Origin: Mariannaea sp. PMI_226
Taxonomy: Eukaryota > Ascomycota > Sordariomycetes > Hypocreales > Nectriaceae
NCBI GenBank assembly: GCA_024336345.1
Contig: JANFOG010000014.1
Span: forward strand, 558,001-622,000
DNA: 64,000 nt
Direction of reading: 5' to 3'
Part shown: positions 21,592 through 33,153 of the stretch, piece after piece
Position numbering within the stretch: the first letter of the stretch is position 1
How the letters are laid out: each line of letters opens with the position of its first letter
Made by a program: the position numbers and the translations under genes
The notes under the pieces: model-generated
Told to the model about the DNA's origin: nothing
Seen by the model: only the letters and a program-made list of their open reading frames with translations
Database searches by the model: none

Positions 21592-22513
21592 CTACATCTT
21601 GAGCAAGGCGTCGTTGTCAATGATGCGATCCTTCCAGCCCTCGCATGTAACCCTGACAAAGGCCTTTCCCAGCTGAGTCAGTTCGACGCCGCTACTGGAC
21701 CGACTTCCGATAAGTCGCTTCTTTTTGGGCGCTGGCGTGACCTCACCGCCCGTGACGACGGCATTGGGCCGCAGAATCCAGGCGCTGAAAACTTGGGCAT
21801 GGGCATCGGCAATCTCGCACAGTCCCTTCTCAGCCTCGCCCTTCTGCCGACGACTGTCGCTGCTGCTGCTGCTGCTACTGAGGAAAAGAAGCTTTGCCGG
21901 GTTATGGTGATGCCTGTCCTCGACCGTCTTCTGGCTGCAGAAGACGAAGCTGAATTTGGTACCGACGGGTGCTTTGGCGGCAATGTGCTCGCTCATGGCG
22001 GTGGCGGCGGCAAGCGGAAATTCCACGGTAACCCGGTGAAGCATGTCCTTGTCAGTCTCGAGCTGATCAGATCTTCCACCGATGGCCCTGGGCAGAGTTT
22101 TAGCGGTGTTCCCCTTCTCCTACTTTTTTGTGTTTCAAGTTCCATGCTGCAGTGAGAAGAGCGCAACGGGAATTTTCATGGCTGTGAAGACGCATATGAA
22201 AGACTAAATAATAGAAAATGGAGGGCAAAAGGCAGAATGAAGTGAGAGAAAAAAAACACAAAAGGAAGTGAAAAGGACCTTACCATAAACACGCGGAGGC
22301 TCCCTCAAGCCGTCTCAGTAGGTCCTCCGAGTACTTTGAGAAGTCCTGATGCATCACCACTTCCGTCTTTGGATGACTTTCCACGTCCATAGAGACGGCT
22401 CTCCGAGTCAAGATGACGACTTTCGTGATGCGCACATCGGCCAAACACTGACGGACAATCTCCTTGCCCACGACGCCCGTTGCGCCTGTGACGATGACTT
22501 TCATGGCGCCCAC
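21592..22513 (-). CDS. NAD(P)-binding Rossmann protein (NmrA/TIP30-like atypical SDR)
   Basis: The model has two exons, 22513-22284 and 22087-21592 (241 residues); the start at 22504 (MKVIVTG) would remove three residues. The N-terminus is a textbook dinucleotide-binding fold, VTGATGVVGKEIVRQCL, followed by VVILTRRAV. The second exon has FSFVFCS and then KGEAEKGLCEIA, which matches the YRxxKGxxE type of atypical SDR helix, and AWILRPNAVV. A run of seven Ser interrupts the segment just before KGEAEK. Such proteins are often redox sensors or regulators, or oxidoreductases of unknown substrate; HTATIP2/TIP30 and YbjT-like proteins are the nearest types I can name. The intron is long (196 nt) for this window. 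The phase closes with a split Trp codon. Confidence 0.82.
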
Positions 22514-25440
22514 CGTGGTGTTTGGAGGGAGAGGGGGGAGAGAGAAAGAGAGAGAGATAATAAGAAAGGCCGATGCCCTTTCTCTGGAGATTTGTGGTGG
22601 ATGGCGCTGTCGCTATGCTTCCAATACCCGGATCTGGACCTCGGGGGACCAGCAAACAAGGTGAGAGAGTGAGTGATTGCGCCCGTGCTGGAGCTGGCGC
22701 TCCCCCCTCCTGTGTCTTTTCCTTCACGTCCGTGGGCACAAGGGTAGGAGGGATGAGTTCACTAGGCAGGTAGTTTGGTGGCTGGCAGGGAGGAAGACGC
22801 TGATCTGTCGTCGTTTGATGTCAGTCGTGATTTATCGTGTGGTTTTTATGCTGCGCAAGTGAGACGGCCAGGCGATCGCTCAAGGGCAGGGTCATTGAGC
22901 AGGGTAGATCATGGCAAATGCTGGTCCTTTCTTTATTTTTTTTATGGAATCTTTTCTGTCGGGCTGAGAGAAGACGAGAGCAGGCAAGCAGCAATCTGGC
23001 GGCGGCAGTTTTGTTGGAAATAAGAGAAAAGAAAAATTGCCCCGCGAGAAGCGAAAACCGGTACAAGGTTATTTTCCCATTCTCTCTTTTGTTTTTGGTG
23101 GTGGTGGTTCGAGGGGCCGCCACAAAAAAAAATCCACTATGGATCGCTGCTCCACGAGGCTTGGCATTGGACCGCAGCGGAAGGGGAATGGAACTTTGAG
23201 AGGAATCCCCGTAGGTTACAGGCAACAGAATGGGTTCGGCCACTAGAGCAAATCCAAGGATATGGGGGGAGGGGGAGAAGCAGAACGGATCTGATCCGGA
23301 TCTATGTAGGTATCAGGGATCTTGGGAATTTTGGGGGGAGGGGGGGGGGGAGGGGAAATAAAATGTAACAGCCAGGGCAACCTCCAACATGCACACACAG
23401 CTTTTAGGGGTACAGGACCTAGCTTCTTGGCGCTGAAGAATTCCCTACAGTAAGGTAGGTACCTACAGTTCAGTGCAGTAGTGCAGTAGTGCAGTGCGAC
23501 AGCAGGTACCTAGTGCCTTTTCTGCCTGACGATAGGATACTTGAAGCGCCGCCTGTGGACTGAGACATTCCCTCCTATATTGTCACAGGAGATGGACGGA
23601 AATTAAAGCATCCCTTGCCTTTTTTCCTTGTTTCCCCCAAACAATGTAAAGAAACACAGATACTCATATAGTCAAGGCATGCGTCAGAACCAAGAAGAAA
23701 AACGACAAGAATAGGGAAGTTTCGGGAGTTGGTGGAATACACAAAACCCACTATTTCGCTCAGGCTATGCATACATAGTCTGAACCGGCCCCGGCTATGA
23801 GACGGAGATAAACACAGAAAACCACCTCGACCAAAAAAAAAAAGCCGCCACAAAGCACTGCAAGCGACGCACCCACATTTCATCGTCACCCACCAGACGG
23901 GGCCGGCAGAAGCATTTTCTGAAATGCCTTGCGAAGAAACCCGGCACCCTTGTCAGTGGGAGTGGAGAACAAAACAAGTACGTAGCAGTCTGTCAACAAA
24001 TCGTTTCCTATTTTGTGGGTGCGTGTGTGCCCATTACCATTCCATGACGGATAGAGAGACAAGGAGAGAGAGAGAGAGCCAAGGCCAAGAAAAGCCCGTG
24101 AGGCTGGAAAATCCCCGACCATGCCAAGACGGGGACCATCTCGATGGTGTTTTCTTTATTTTCTACTCTATTTTATTAAGCTTTGTATCCTTGACACATC
24201 CAGCATCCTTCGTCTGCTCTGGTTTCTTGGCGCTTATTACCTGGTGAAAAGTACAAAACTCAACAACCAACTACCTTGCTCTTCAAGCCCACCCCTTTCA
24301 ATGTGCCTTGATTCTTGCTCCCAATCATGACTAGATCATTGCAGCATCATTATTATTGCTTTGCATATGGCTTTCATGCGCGTATATACCTGCCTCCATG
24401 CCCTCAATGAAATATTAAAAGGTAGATGGTCACAGTGGTATCGTATTACCTCTAGCTTGGCCCAAAAACGACAATAAGTATCGCCTCATATTCTTACCTC
24501 TTATGGACTGACGCCCCTGTGTCGTGCTTTATTAATTTCAACCTAACAAGGCATCTTGCTTACTGCTTTCTGCTGGATTCATTCCCATGCTCTTTTCACT
24601 TTCCAATGTCCTTTGTCTTCACTGTGTACTGGTCCATATTTAATAGTAAAAAGAGAAACTCAACTTACTCAACAACGCCCCCCGCAGCCACCAACTAACT
24701 AAATCTCCTTCGCAATCTTCTTATAAAAAGAATAGCTAGAAACTCGCCATCCCCTCAAAATACCAGTATTCATTTTTCACGCTAGTAAGCACCGTAGCAC
24801 GCTGTCATTAGATTAAGCTCTGAGACATGCATTGCCAACCGATTGCTGTCGTGCTGATGAGCGGTGACGGCACGGACACGCCCCTTCGTCCCAGTAACGA
24901 AAATGGGGGAAAACTTTTGTCCAGATACGCGTAAGACCTTCTACTAAATTATGAGACACGGTTGGGAAATGAGGAGGGAAGAGAAAAGTACAACAAATCA
25001 GCTGGCGAATCTTTTTTCTTGCAAGTTGGAACTTTTACGTGTTAAATGTGGATAATAGATCCGGTATCAAGGTGGGATATCTCACCAGACAGCCCTGATT
25101 GGACTATGTGCCACTCACTATTAAGACAAACGAGAGAAGGGACAATGGCGAGATATCTCATCAAAAGTAGCCGGGGACGGCAGAAGCAGGTCTGAGAAGA
25201 AAAAGAAATGGCCCTATGACGGCCGAAACATATCCACTAATTATCTCTGTCTCTTCGATAACCTTTGCACCGTCCCATGCCGAGTTTGCTCTTACCGCTA
25301 ATTACATGCCCGCCCTTTCCAAGTGGCCAAGGTTACATACAGTCTTGCTTCTGTCTCTTCCTTATAACTCCAACTCCGCGCGTAAATGACCGAAATAAAA
25401 TTCTCACTTATACACATGAGGGGGTGCCCTGGGTGCCGTC
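22514..25440. other. Long non-coding stretch, 2.9 kb
   Basis: It is the upstream region of the NAD(P)-binding gene and the 3' side of the Cys-rich surface protein gene. It holds a purine-rich GA zone near 22530-22560, a G-rich run (23333-23355), and a 12-base palindrome GTAGGTACCTAC (23455-23466) with nearby CAGTAG direct repeats. A second GA run lies at 24058-24078, and a lone ACGCGT at 24927-24932. No gene is supported. Confidence 0.5.
23333..23355 (+). repeat. G-run tract (G6-A-G11-A-G4)
   Basis: A nearly pure guanine tract of 23 bases sits in non-coding DNA. It has enough G-runs to form a G-quadruplex, but no gene context points to a use. Confidence 0.7.
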
Positions 25441-26582
25441 TCATCTGCTGGAGTGCTCCTGTCCTGTGCTGATGGAATGCTCCTGTCCTGTACCCATCTC
25501 CTGCGGTGGTTGACTTGTGCCGTCCATCTCCTGCACTGGAACCATGATGCCGGACGAGTAAATTTGAGAATATTCCTGCGGATATATCTGGGAATGCGTT
25601 CTGTTGTGGAGAGGGCTGATATTATTGACATTATCGGACACGATGGAAGAGACTGGTCGGCCATGGCTGGACGGATTAGGCGAGAACTTGCCATACAAGT
25701 CTGAAGACACGCCGCTGGGGTACTGGGGCATTGTTGGACTTGAGCCTAGAGACGATGCTTGCGAAAAGCAAATGTCAGCAACCTATTGTATTATACGACA
25801 TCGACGACGAGTAAGTTGATAGATGTACGTAGATACACATGCATACCTTGGTAGCTCATGGGTGTGTGGATGCCAAAGGGCTGTGCAGAAGTAGATAATC
25901 CTGCTGGAATTTCTGTCTGCTGCTGCCGCCTGGCATTGGCTTCCTCCTCCAGCTCTTTTCGCTTCCTCGTCATAAGGCAGAGTTTCCAGATCAAGGCACC
26001 CACAATGAGCAAAAAGACTCCGGCAACGCCAACAGCGATGCCAACGATGGCACCCGTGGATAAGCCGCCGCCGCTGTGAGAGGCTGAGCTGCTGGTGGCA
26101 GCGGCTGAAGATGTTGTTTTGGTTGAAGCCGACGAAGCAGACGAAGAAGTCGACAGGATGGTCGGAGTGGTTTGTGACTCGGACATATTATCAGGAGAGA
26201 GAAATTTAGCACGAATCTTTGCATTCGTACTCAACAAGCCAGCAACAAGATGCCCAGGTGGACAGCCTTGTTGTGCTTTGTCACCGCATGCATTCACATC
26301 GCAGCACCCCAAGAAAGGCGGGTTGGTGAACGCGCAAGAATACCATAGCCCCTCTTTGCCCCCGGAGGAGTCACAACTCAATGCTGGAATGGAAGTGTAT
26401 TTGTCCTGGTTGAAGGTGAGAGTTCGCAGGTGCTTCGCCGGGCATCCTGCACCGTCGGAGCATGGATCACTGGTACAGCATCCTACAAATTCCGTTGCCT
26501 TGCCTTCGCAGATGTAGACGTCTCCTCCTTCAGGGCAGTTAAGGCCGTAGGTGGCTATCACCGCCGTGTGCTCCACGACCAT
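25441..26582 (-). CDS. Cys-rich two-repeat ectodomain, single-span surface protein
   Basis: The model has two exons, 26582-25847 and 25757-25441 (350 residues). Residues about 14-115 hold two copies of a Cys-rich unit with core F-x-GCC-x3-(P/A)C...GCP-x2-HL; the first also has YIC and the second WYSC. A Ser/Thr-rich, probably O-glycosylated stalk follows, then GGGLSTGAIVGIAVGV leading into one span (about residues 177-200) and a basic KLCLMTRKRK border. The cytosolic tail has QIYPQEYSQIY and a duplicated TGQEHS near the end. The design resembles fungal wall-stress or surface sensors, although it is not a WSC domain. No signal peptide is visible at the chosen start, so either a 5' exon is missing or the protein enters the membrane by its span alone. 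The function is unknown. Confidence 0.8.
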
Positions 26583-29244
26583 GTCGTCGTGTAAGTCGGT
26601 GTGTGATCTTTTGGGGGAAGAGAGGTTGATAAGTCAAAAATGACTTTATATGGCCCTGAGGAGAAGATCAGGCAGGAACCGAAAAAAAAAAAGAGGAGAA
26701 TACAGAAACACTGGCAGCACTGCACAAGAAGGGGGGGTGGCAGTCCCAGTAAGCATGAAGGAACTGCGGCTCTTTTCAATTGAGGCCCAGTTCGCCGAAC
26801 TTTGTCGGCCCTTGGCCCCCATCCCCGTGGGCATACTCTCTCTCTCTCTCTCCCAAAGGTGTCGCAGCAGCTAGACAGTACAACGCAGAGCTAAGGAAAG
26901 ACATGTGTGTGGGGTGGTAGGCAAAAGGTGGTAATTGGGCGGGCTCGCCGCAAAGAGGTGGTCGTGATATGCACCCATACTCAGTTGGACTGGCCAGCTG
27001 AAGGGTGCGTCTCTTGGGGGAAATCCGGAGGGCGCTGGCTCCCGCCACAGTCCCGGAGGGAGTACCCATCGGGACCCCGGGCTAGCTTCTCGCACGGGAA
27101 ACGGGCCACGAAGTGTGGAGTTGAGTCCGGCCGGCGAGGCCTAGGCCCCTCCGACTGGCGTTGAAGAGGATCGCTGCATATCAGCTTCCGCAAAGCGAAA
27201 GGGGCAGGAATAAGCAGTCAGCCTACTGGATAGACAAGCACAAGAAGATACTTTCCTTCTCGTCGCCTCCTCCGTTTGTCTTGTCTCTTCAGGTTTCTCC
27301 TCAAGTCTAGATGTATGCTGTAAGTCACCTGCGTGTGTCTCACCCACAGCCCGTCCATCAGCCCCCAACAAGCCAGATCCACTCCCCAGCCGGCTGATGC
27401 AACAGCACACAGCTTGCAGGCTGCATGGGAGGGTGACGTACTTCCTCTTTTATTTTTATTTCTTTCTTTCTCTTGGCTTTGTCCAGCTCACAGCGCCCGC
27501 GTCTGTTTGCCACTACGGCTTTGTCGCTACTGACGCAGCTTATCTCGTCTCAGGCCAAGGGCTTTGCCGTTTTTGCGCTACCAGGACAGTGGAAATTGGC
27601 CAGTTCACTTCCTCGCTCGGATCTCCCGTCCGACCAATCTTGGCACCATCAATGCCGCAATCTCTGCTTACGCCAAGCACTCAACATCCCGGAATCAAGG
27701 CGTGCTAAACTTGTGCCAAGGGTGTCTGGACAGGGCCGAGGCACCATGCTCTCCACACTTTGGTGGAGTACCCGACGGCCGCATATATCTTATTAGGAGG
27801 GCCCTGTTTCCCCCCCAGAGATATGACCAACTTGATATACAATTTGAAGACCCCCTAGGTGTATAGATATTTGCACTCTTTCAACGTGCATAGAGTGTAT
27901 GAAACGAAGGACTCTCCATTTGTTCATTTATCTGTTAAGATGGATCTGACTGGGGAGATGATAGATTCCCAGACTCTAAATAACGAATACCCATGTGGAG
28001 TCGACCTAGGAGTGTGCAATGGTGATAATAATGCAGAATCAGTTTCGGTATTCGTATTCTTGACCAGACCTCTCCCCAGGTAGAAGCCAGTCTGCCTTTC
28101 TATTTGAGTTGATTGATACTCAGAGGAAATGATACTCTGCCGCTTGTCCATGAGCCAAGTCTCCTCCGCAGGGGGTTGGGGGTTTGCAATTGACCCAACC
28201 CTCCTCTCTAGTTACCTCCACGCATGAGGAGAAGGAGATCCGGAAAATTCAGCCAAGGCTCCAGCACCCTTGGCATATACCTGATCCACCGCACATATGC
28301 CCAATCATCCCCATGACAAGTTTGCAAGGAATCTGGCCGCCATAATACCATTGCATATGCGGTGACCTCAGCCCTGTCTGTGTGATTGACTAGGCAGCTA
28401 AACCCGAAAAGGAATCGACAATGCAACCAAAGGCTGGATCGACATCACGGCATGGCAATTGGCTTGAACAGGCCAATCGTTGGGTGCCATGAGGAGAAAA
28501 CAGCACTTTCAGTGTTGTTGTTCAAACTGCGACAGTGTCTTCCAATGCCACAGCTGGTCTGCTGTGTCGTCGGCAATACAAGCTTGTCCAGGACTAGTTG
28601 GCCCTCAGAGCTCAGCTTCTTAGCTCCAAATGACGCCCTGTCGGTTGGCAGCCGTAGGTATGGTAGATTAAGCCTGAGGCTGATTTGGTCGGCCGGCCTC
28701 GGTTGAGGTCACAGATGGCGAACATCTCGAGCACACCGATTGCCACTAGTGCCATGCATCTCTGTCATCAAGCCTCAACTCTGCAGTTTCGTGGCTTTCG
28801 TCCATCTCTGTTTGCATTTCTCCAAATAGTTCTTGAGAGGGGAATACTTTCAATTCGGGCGACCCAAGAATATAAATATACGTGGCGTCTCTTGTTGTGG
28901 CAAGGAAGCACATTGTGCAAATTACCGTATCCCGCACTCGTATTCAGAATTGGGGCGGCATATCTCGTCTTGGCATGTTTTTATGACAAGCGTATTCTAT
29001 TCTGACGCCTATTAGCCATTATTTTTCCATACTATCTATACATAGAGGATTGTGCATATACATACTCTTTATATTGCTCACTTGAATAGGTGCTTTACTC
29101 GGCTCGGGAGCGATGCGGTAGGAAGAGGGCGTACGGCAAGCAGCACCCATGGCCATTTTACACCATGCATTGCCTTCAATTTGTTCAGGTGCTCATATTG
29201 CATTTGACTGGGAACATGGGTATCATCGCGCAGTGCAAATCACC
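26583..29244. other. Intergenic, 2.7 kb
   Basis: It lies upstream of the Cys-rich surface protein gene and downstream of the Fta1 gene, both on the minus strand. A (CT)n run lies near 26838-26853. Several frames of 60-110 codons overlap on both strands, but none has motifs or consistent splice extension. I see no RNA gene. Confidence 0.5.
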
Positions 29245-30498
29245 TCATCCGTCAAACTTGGTTGAAAATGGCACTGTGCTCTGGTCACCCTTTACCCTGT
29301 CTCCGAGATGCTCCGCAAATGTCCATGCAGCCTGCGAGAGCGCCTCGCTCATCTCGCCTACTTTCAAGATCTTGAGTCGGCTCTGGCCAAGGACAAATCC
29401 GCCACAGGATATTTGGGTAACACGAGTACTGGGATGAAACAAGTTGAGGGCAAGATGATGATCCAAGTACAGACCGATGGCTTCGGTGAAGGGGAAGATC
29501 TCAGCATCTTGCTTACCTCGCCACGCCCACCCATCATCTGCATTCCCGCCTGCAAGCCGCCGCCGCTCTGTCGCATCATTTACCCACGGATCGGAGGGTC
29601 GAGGCTGCAAGGGTTGTAGTTTTGCTCCGATACGCGCAAACCGCCGTAGATCCTTTGGAGATATTGTGATATCGATTGATTTAAGGCCTGGCGTCGTGTC
29701 TTGCATTGCATCTTTGTCCAGGTCGCCTTGAGATGCAGCTTTATTTCCTGGGAGCGGCGCATTGAATCCAAGCGAAAGAACGAAGTCAGGTCCATTTTCT
29801 CGGAAGCCAACAGCTTCCACCCAGCTCTCCCAAACTCCTAGAATAGTCTTTGTCCCCAGCAACAGGCGGCTGACCCGACAGTCAAATGTAGCGGCGAGCC
29901 AATCGGTGATGACGTTCTTCAGAGGGAGAGGCATTCGTAGCAGGAGAAGCGGTAAACGAAGAAAATTCTGCATCTCGTCGGACGTTGTTCCATTTGTTGA
30001 CAGTCCTGGTAGAAGAAGCCCAGCATATGCTGCATTCTCGTGTCGAATATCTATCCAAATACCCCGTTGAGAATTTGTGGCTCCTTCGTTATAGTCCCCC
30101 CAAATTGAACTCGCTTGAAACCATTGTATCCTGACAGTCTTCAATAGTCCGACTTGTCCTGTGGGTGTCTCTGTACTTTGTAATCCGATCTGGACACCTC
30201 GAACAACGTCTCCGACTAGAGTATCTCGTAGGCGCCGCGATATGACATCCAGTCGTGCTTCAGTGAGGCCCTCGGGACCAACATGTAGCGGCGACACTCG
30301 ATGGGTCGAAAAGGTGGTATTGAAGAAGGGAGGGGCGTCTTCGGTCTCCTGGGGTTCGTTATTTTCGGAATCGGCAAAGGACTCTTCTGGTCCAACTCCG
30401 CTCAAGCGCGCCATTTCTATGGGGTCTTGAATCAACCCGTGTCGCTTCGAACTCGTCTCGCGTCTGTTGTAGGACGCTTCTGGGTTTGGTTGGCGCAA
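29245..30498 (-). CDS. fta1: Inner kinetochore Sim4-complex subunit Fta1 (CENP-L homologue)
   Basis: This is a single exon of 417 residues; the Met codon at 30414 (MARLSG) is a possible later start. Segments I recognise from fungal Fta1 proteins are FFNTTFSTHRVSPL, RLRDTLVGDVVRGVQIGL, LRLPLLLLRMPLPLK, TFDCRVSRLLLGT, SIDITISPKDLRRF and LALNLFHPSTRV...ISCGGFVLG. Fta1 corresponds to vertebrate CENP-L and yeast Iml3. With its CENP-N/Chl4 partner it is part of the constitutive centromere-associated network that links centromeric CENP-A chromatin to the outer kinetochore. It should be nuclear, at the centromere. The N-terminal 55 residues are polar and disordered. The assignment is from memory of family motifs, not a search. 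Confidence 0.78.
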   Translation of the reverse strand: MRQPNPEASYNRRETSSKRHGLIQDPIEMARLSGVGPEESFADSENNEPQETEDAPPFFNTTFSTHRVSPLHVGPEGLTEARLDVISRRLRDTLVGDVVRGVQIGLQSTETPTGQVGLLKTVRIQWFQASSIWGDYNEGATNSQRGIWIDIRHENAAYAGLLLPGLSTNGTTSDEMQNFLRLPLLLLRMPLPLKNVITDWLAATFDCRVSRLLLGTKTILGVWESWVEAVGFRENGPDFVLSLGFNAPLPGNKAASQGDLDKDAMQDTTPGLKSIDITISPKDLRRFARIGAKLQPLQPRPSDPWVNDATERRRLAGGNADDGWAWRGKQDAEIFPFTEAIGLYLDHHLALNLFHPSTRVTQISCGGFVLGQSRLKILKVGEMSEALSQAAWTFAEHLGDRVKGDQSTVPFSTKFDG

Positions 30499-32180
30499 TC
30501 CAGCATTCAGGCGGAAGGGATCGTGGATCGCGTCAGGTTGAGCGCATCGGTATTTTAATTTAGATCAATGTGCTTATCACGAGGTTGTGAAGGGAAATTG
30601 AAAGAAAATTGAAATGGAGATGAAGCTTTTCGGACGAGGCGCATGAAACATGAGCAAGAATTACGTAGCTGGATAATTATCTTGTTTACACAGAGGGAGC
30701 TTTCGCGACCGTGGGGTTAATTGGAAGGGTGGGATGGGTTGTCCCTGCTGACTAAGCCGCGTCAACTTCATCTAACTTAGCTACCTAACCTACCTACCCT
30801 GAAGAGAGGACAATAAGTCCAAAGGCTTCATACTTTCTGCTCATTACAGAGCTGCTGTGTTGTGGATCCATTCGTCTTGAATTTTCTTAACTTCGGTTTA
30901 ACTTTATGTGAATCTATATTGACAATGAAAATGTAAAATGCAATTCTGTTATTCAACATTGAGCAGACATTTTGAAAGTCATACGAACAAGCTTTTCGGT
31001 TCTGACTTAATTGAGTCACCTTTAGTTTATGATGGAGCCAATATACTCATCATCTTGCTATCTATTTCCTCCGTATATAAATCTGGAAGAAATGAACTAA
31101 TCCCGAAGCCACCAGTGTCTTGTAATACTAACATCAACTTGAAAAGCAAGGTGCTGCCTCTCACCATCTCGCTGACGCCGAAACAAACCTAGCCTTTCTT
31201 ATCATGCCAGGAGACTGTTACACATTAGAGGAGAAAGGTGGGTTCTTGCTTTTCGTGAGGCTTTTCTTGGTTTTGTGCAGGGATATTAGTGTCAAAATCC
31301 TGCGTTATGAGATTTTGCGAATGACGGTGACGTATCCTAGACGAGGTGCATTCTGACCGTCCTCTGTGGCCCCTAACGAAGTTCAGGGTTCACTGCCAAC
31401 GCTACAATAATGGATAGGCAACGGAGGACTTCAATTGGTAGAAGTTATCCAGGTTGCGTGAGCTCACCGCCAAGTACAACCATAAAGATGAGTTTGAAGT
31501 GAAAGCTGAAAAATGAACAAGGCGAAGCCCTTATTCAACTCCAACGAGAAGCTAATCAATTTGGAGATAATTGATGACCGATGTGGAGCATCTATTCTGC
31601 ATAATGAATTGATAACATAGGAATGTTGAACCTATTAGGGAGGAGGCCTAGAAATGCATCAAAAAGACTCTGGAAGCCAAACAAGGTTCTGAACAGGGAC
31701 ATGGACTAGTTCATCACTATCGGGCCAAATTGGTAAATTATCACCAATCAAGAAGCAACGAGGAAAAAGAGACAGAGCAATCTGAATAACGCGCGAAGAA
31801 ATGAAGAAAGAACTAGGGGAATAAGCACAGCCAGAATCAGATGACGTAGAGTGAAACCGAACTTGAGGCTGAGGCGTAGTTTAGATCGGCGGATATGTAA
31901 ATTATGAATAAGCTTGGGGAGATACGAAAACAAAAAGAGCATATTCACATAGTCTTCAAATAAGTAGGGACTATCGCCTAGATAACGGTTTCTTTTCATA
32001 CTCTAAGATCTAGCTAATCCCCTGGCTAGTGACACTGACAATCATTGGAAAAATAAAGGTGTAGCTTATCATGGCTTATTCAATAATAATCTTTTTTTGG
32101 CGATACAATATTATAGACAACACATGCCATTAGGAATCTCTCGGGGAGGCAAAAGTGATCGAAGGGGCCAAAAAAAGAGA

Positions 32181-32300
32181 ACATACAACAGCGAGGATTC
32201 CCCGGTCGTCACCGACCCGAGTACTAATTCGCCGCTTCTCAGCTTGACGTACGGAGAGCAGACGGGATCCAGTATATTCTGAGAGCTATGGTCGTATGTG
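32181..32300 (-). repeat. Direct repeat copy A of a decayed coding fragment
   Basis: This copy matches 32374-32493 at about 92% by eye. Read on the minus strand it gives HIRP, a stop, then TGSRLLS, RQAEKR and STRVGDDRGI. The shared frame suggests both copies come from one protein-coding sequence. The stop codon and the lack of an extended frame indicate decay. Confidence 0.75.
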
Positions 32301-32373
32301 CTTGGTTGGAGGCCTTTGGAGAGTTAAGAGACAGGAGGAGAAGCATATCCTTGAGAAGCTAGAAAAAAAAAAG

Positions 32374-32493
32374 ACATACAACAGCAGGGATTCCCCGGTC
32401 GTCACCGACCCGAGTACTAATCTGCCGCTTCTTAGCTTGACGTGCGGAGAGCAGACGGGATCCAGTATTCTCTAAGAGCTGTGGTCGTATGTG
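32374..32493 (-). repeat. Direct repeat copy B, still open on the minus strand
   Basis: Copy B differs from copy A at about ten positions, nearly all transitions. On the minus strand it stays open in the same frame within a 102-codon frame (32359-32667), reading HIRPQLLENTGSRLLS and STRVGDDRGI. A T-run on the coding strand follows both copies. The parent gene is not recognised. Confidence 0.75.
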
Positions 32494-33127
32494 GTAGTGG
32501 GTGGCATACTCTGGGCTGAAGAAGCGATGCAGAACGAGTTGATCGAAATACTCGGCCCTGTTCGCCCATATTACTGTCCAAAATGTCCCAAAGAAATTCC
32601 CTGTAAAGGATATCACAATGCGCAATAAACACCTCAACATGCTCGTTTCAGGGGATAAAATCTTCAAGTTACCTGACTCACGTTGCTGGTATGCACAAAG
32701 TCAAGTTGTCGTCCTGGACTGGGGGCTTGATATGTCATCAATTGGAAGGTATATTTTTAGTGCCCTGTCACGGTTATCGTATCGGTAGGTGTTCGCCGAA
32801 AGCTTCTATAACGGTGTGCCTCGTTAGTGCAGGAAACCCCCAAAGCCGCCCCCAATGTCTATCGTCGAAAAGTCAAATTGGTCATCAAGCAAACCTCCCG
32901 GCTTGCCGTTCAAGGGAAATCCCCAATGCTGATCAGGTACGTTGAACATGTCAGTGCTCATCACCGACTATCTCACCGAGTACATCACCGAGTAGACTAC
33001 TATGTAGGTACGCGCATGTAAGCATGATCGACGTTCTTGCGTAGGCACATTAATAATTCCTTCTGTATCCCGAGAAGTCCCAGCAACTCGGGAATCAAGG
33101 CAGGGGGGAGACAATCATATCCCCCGA

Positions 33128-33153
33128 GGGCGTGCTCGTAGGGCGTGCTCGTA
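33128..33153 (+). repeat. 13-base perfect tandem duplication
   Basis: GGGCGTGCTCGTA occurs twice head to tail in otherwise AT-rich DNA. It looks like a recent slippage duplication. Confidence 0.85.

Noticed and set aside
24927..24932. ACGCGT (MCB) as an Mbp1 target
   Set aside because: Single hexamers also occur at 18366, 20620 and 34293, away from any cell-cycle gene; the number fits chance.
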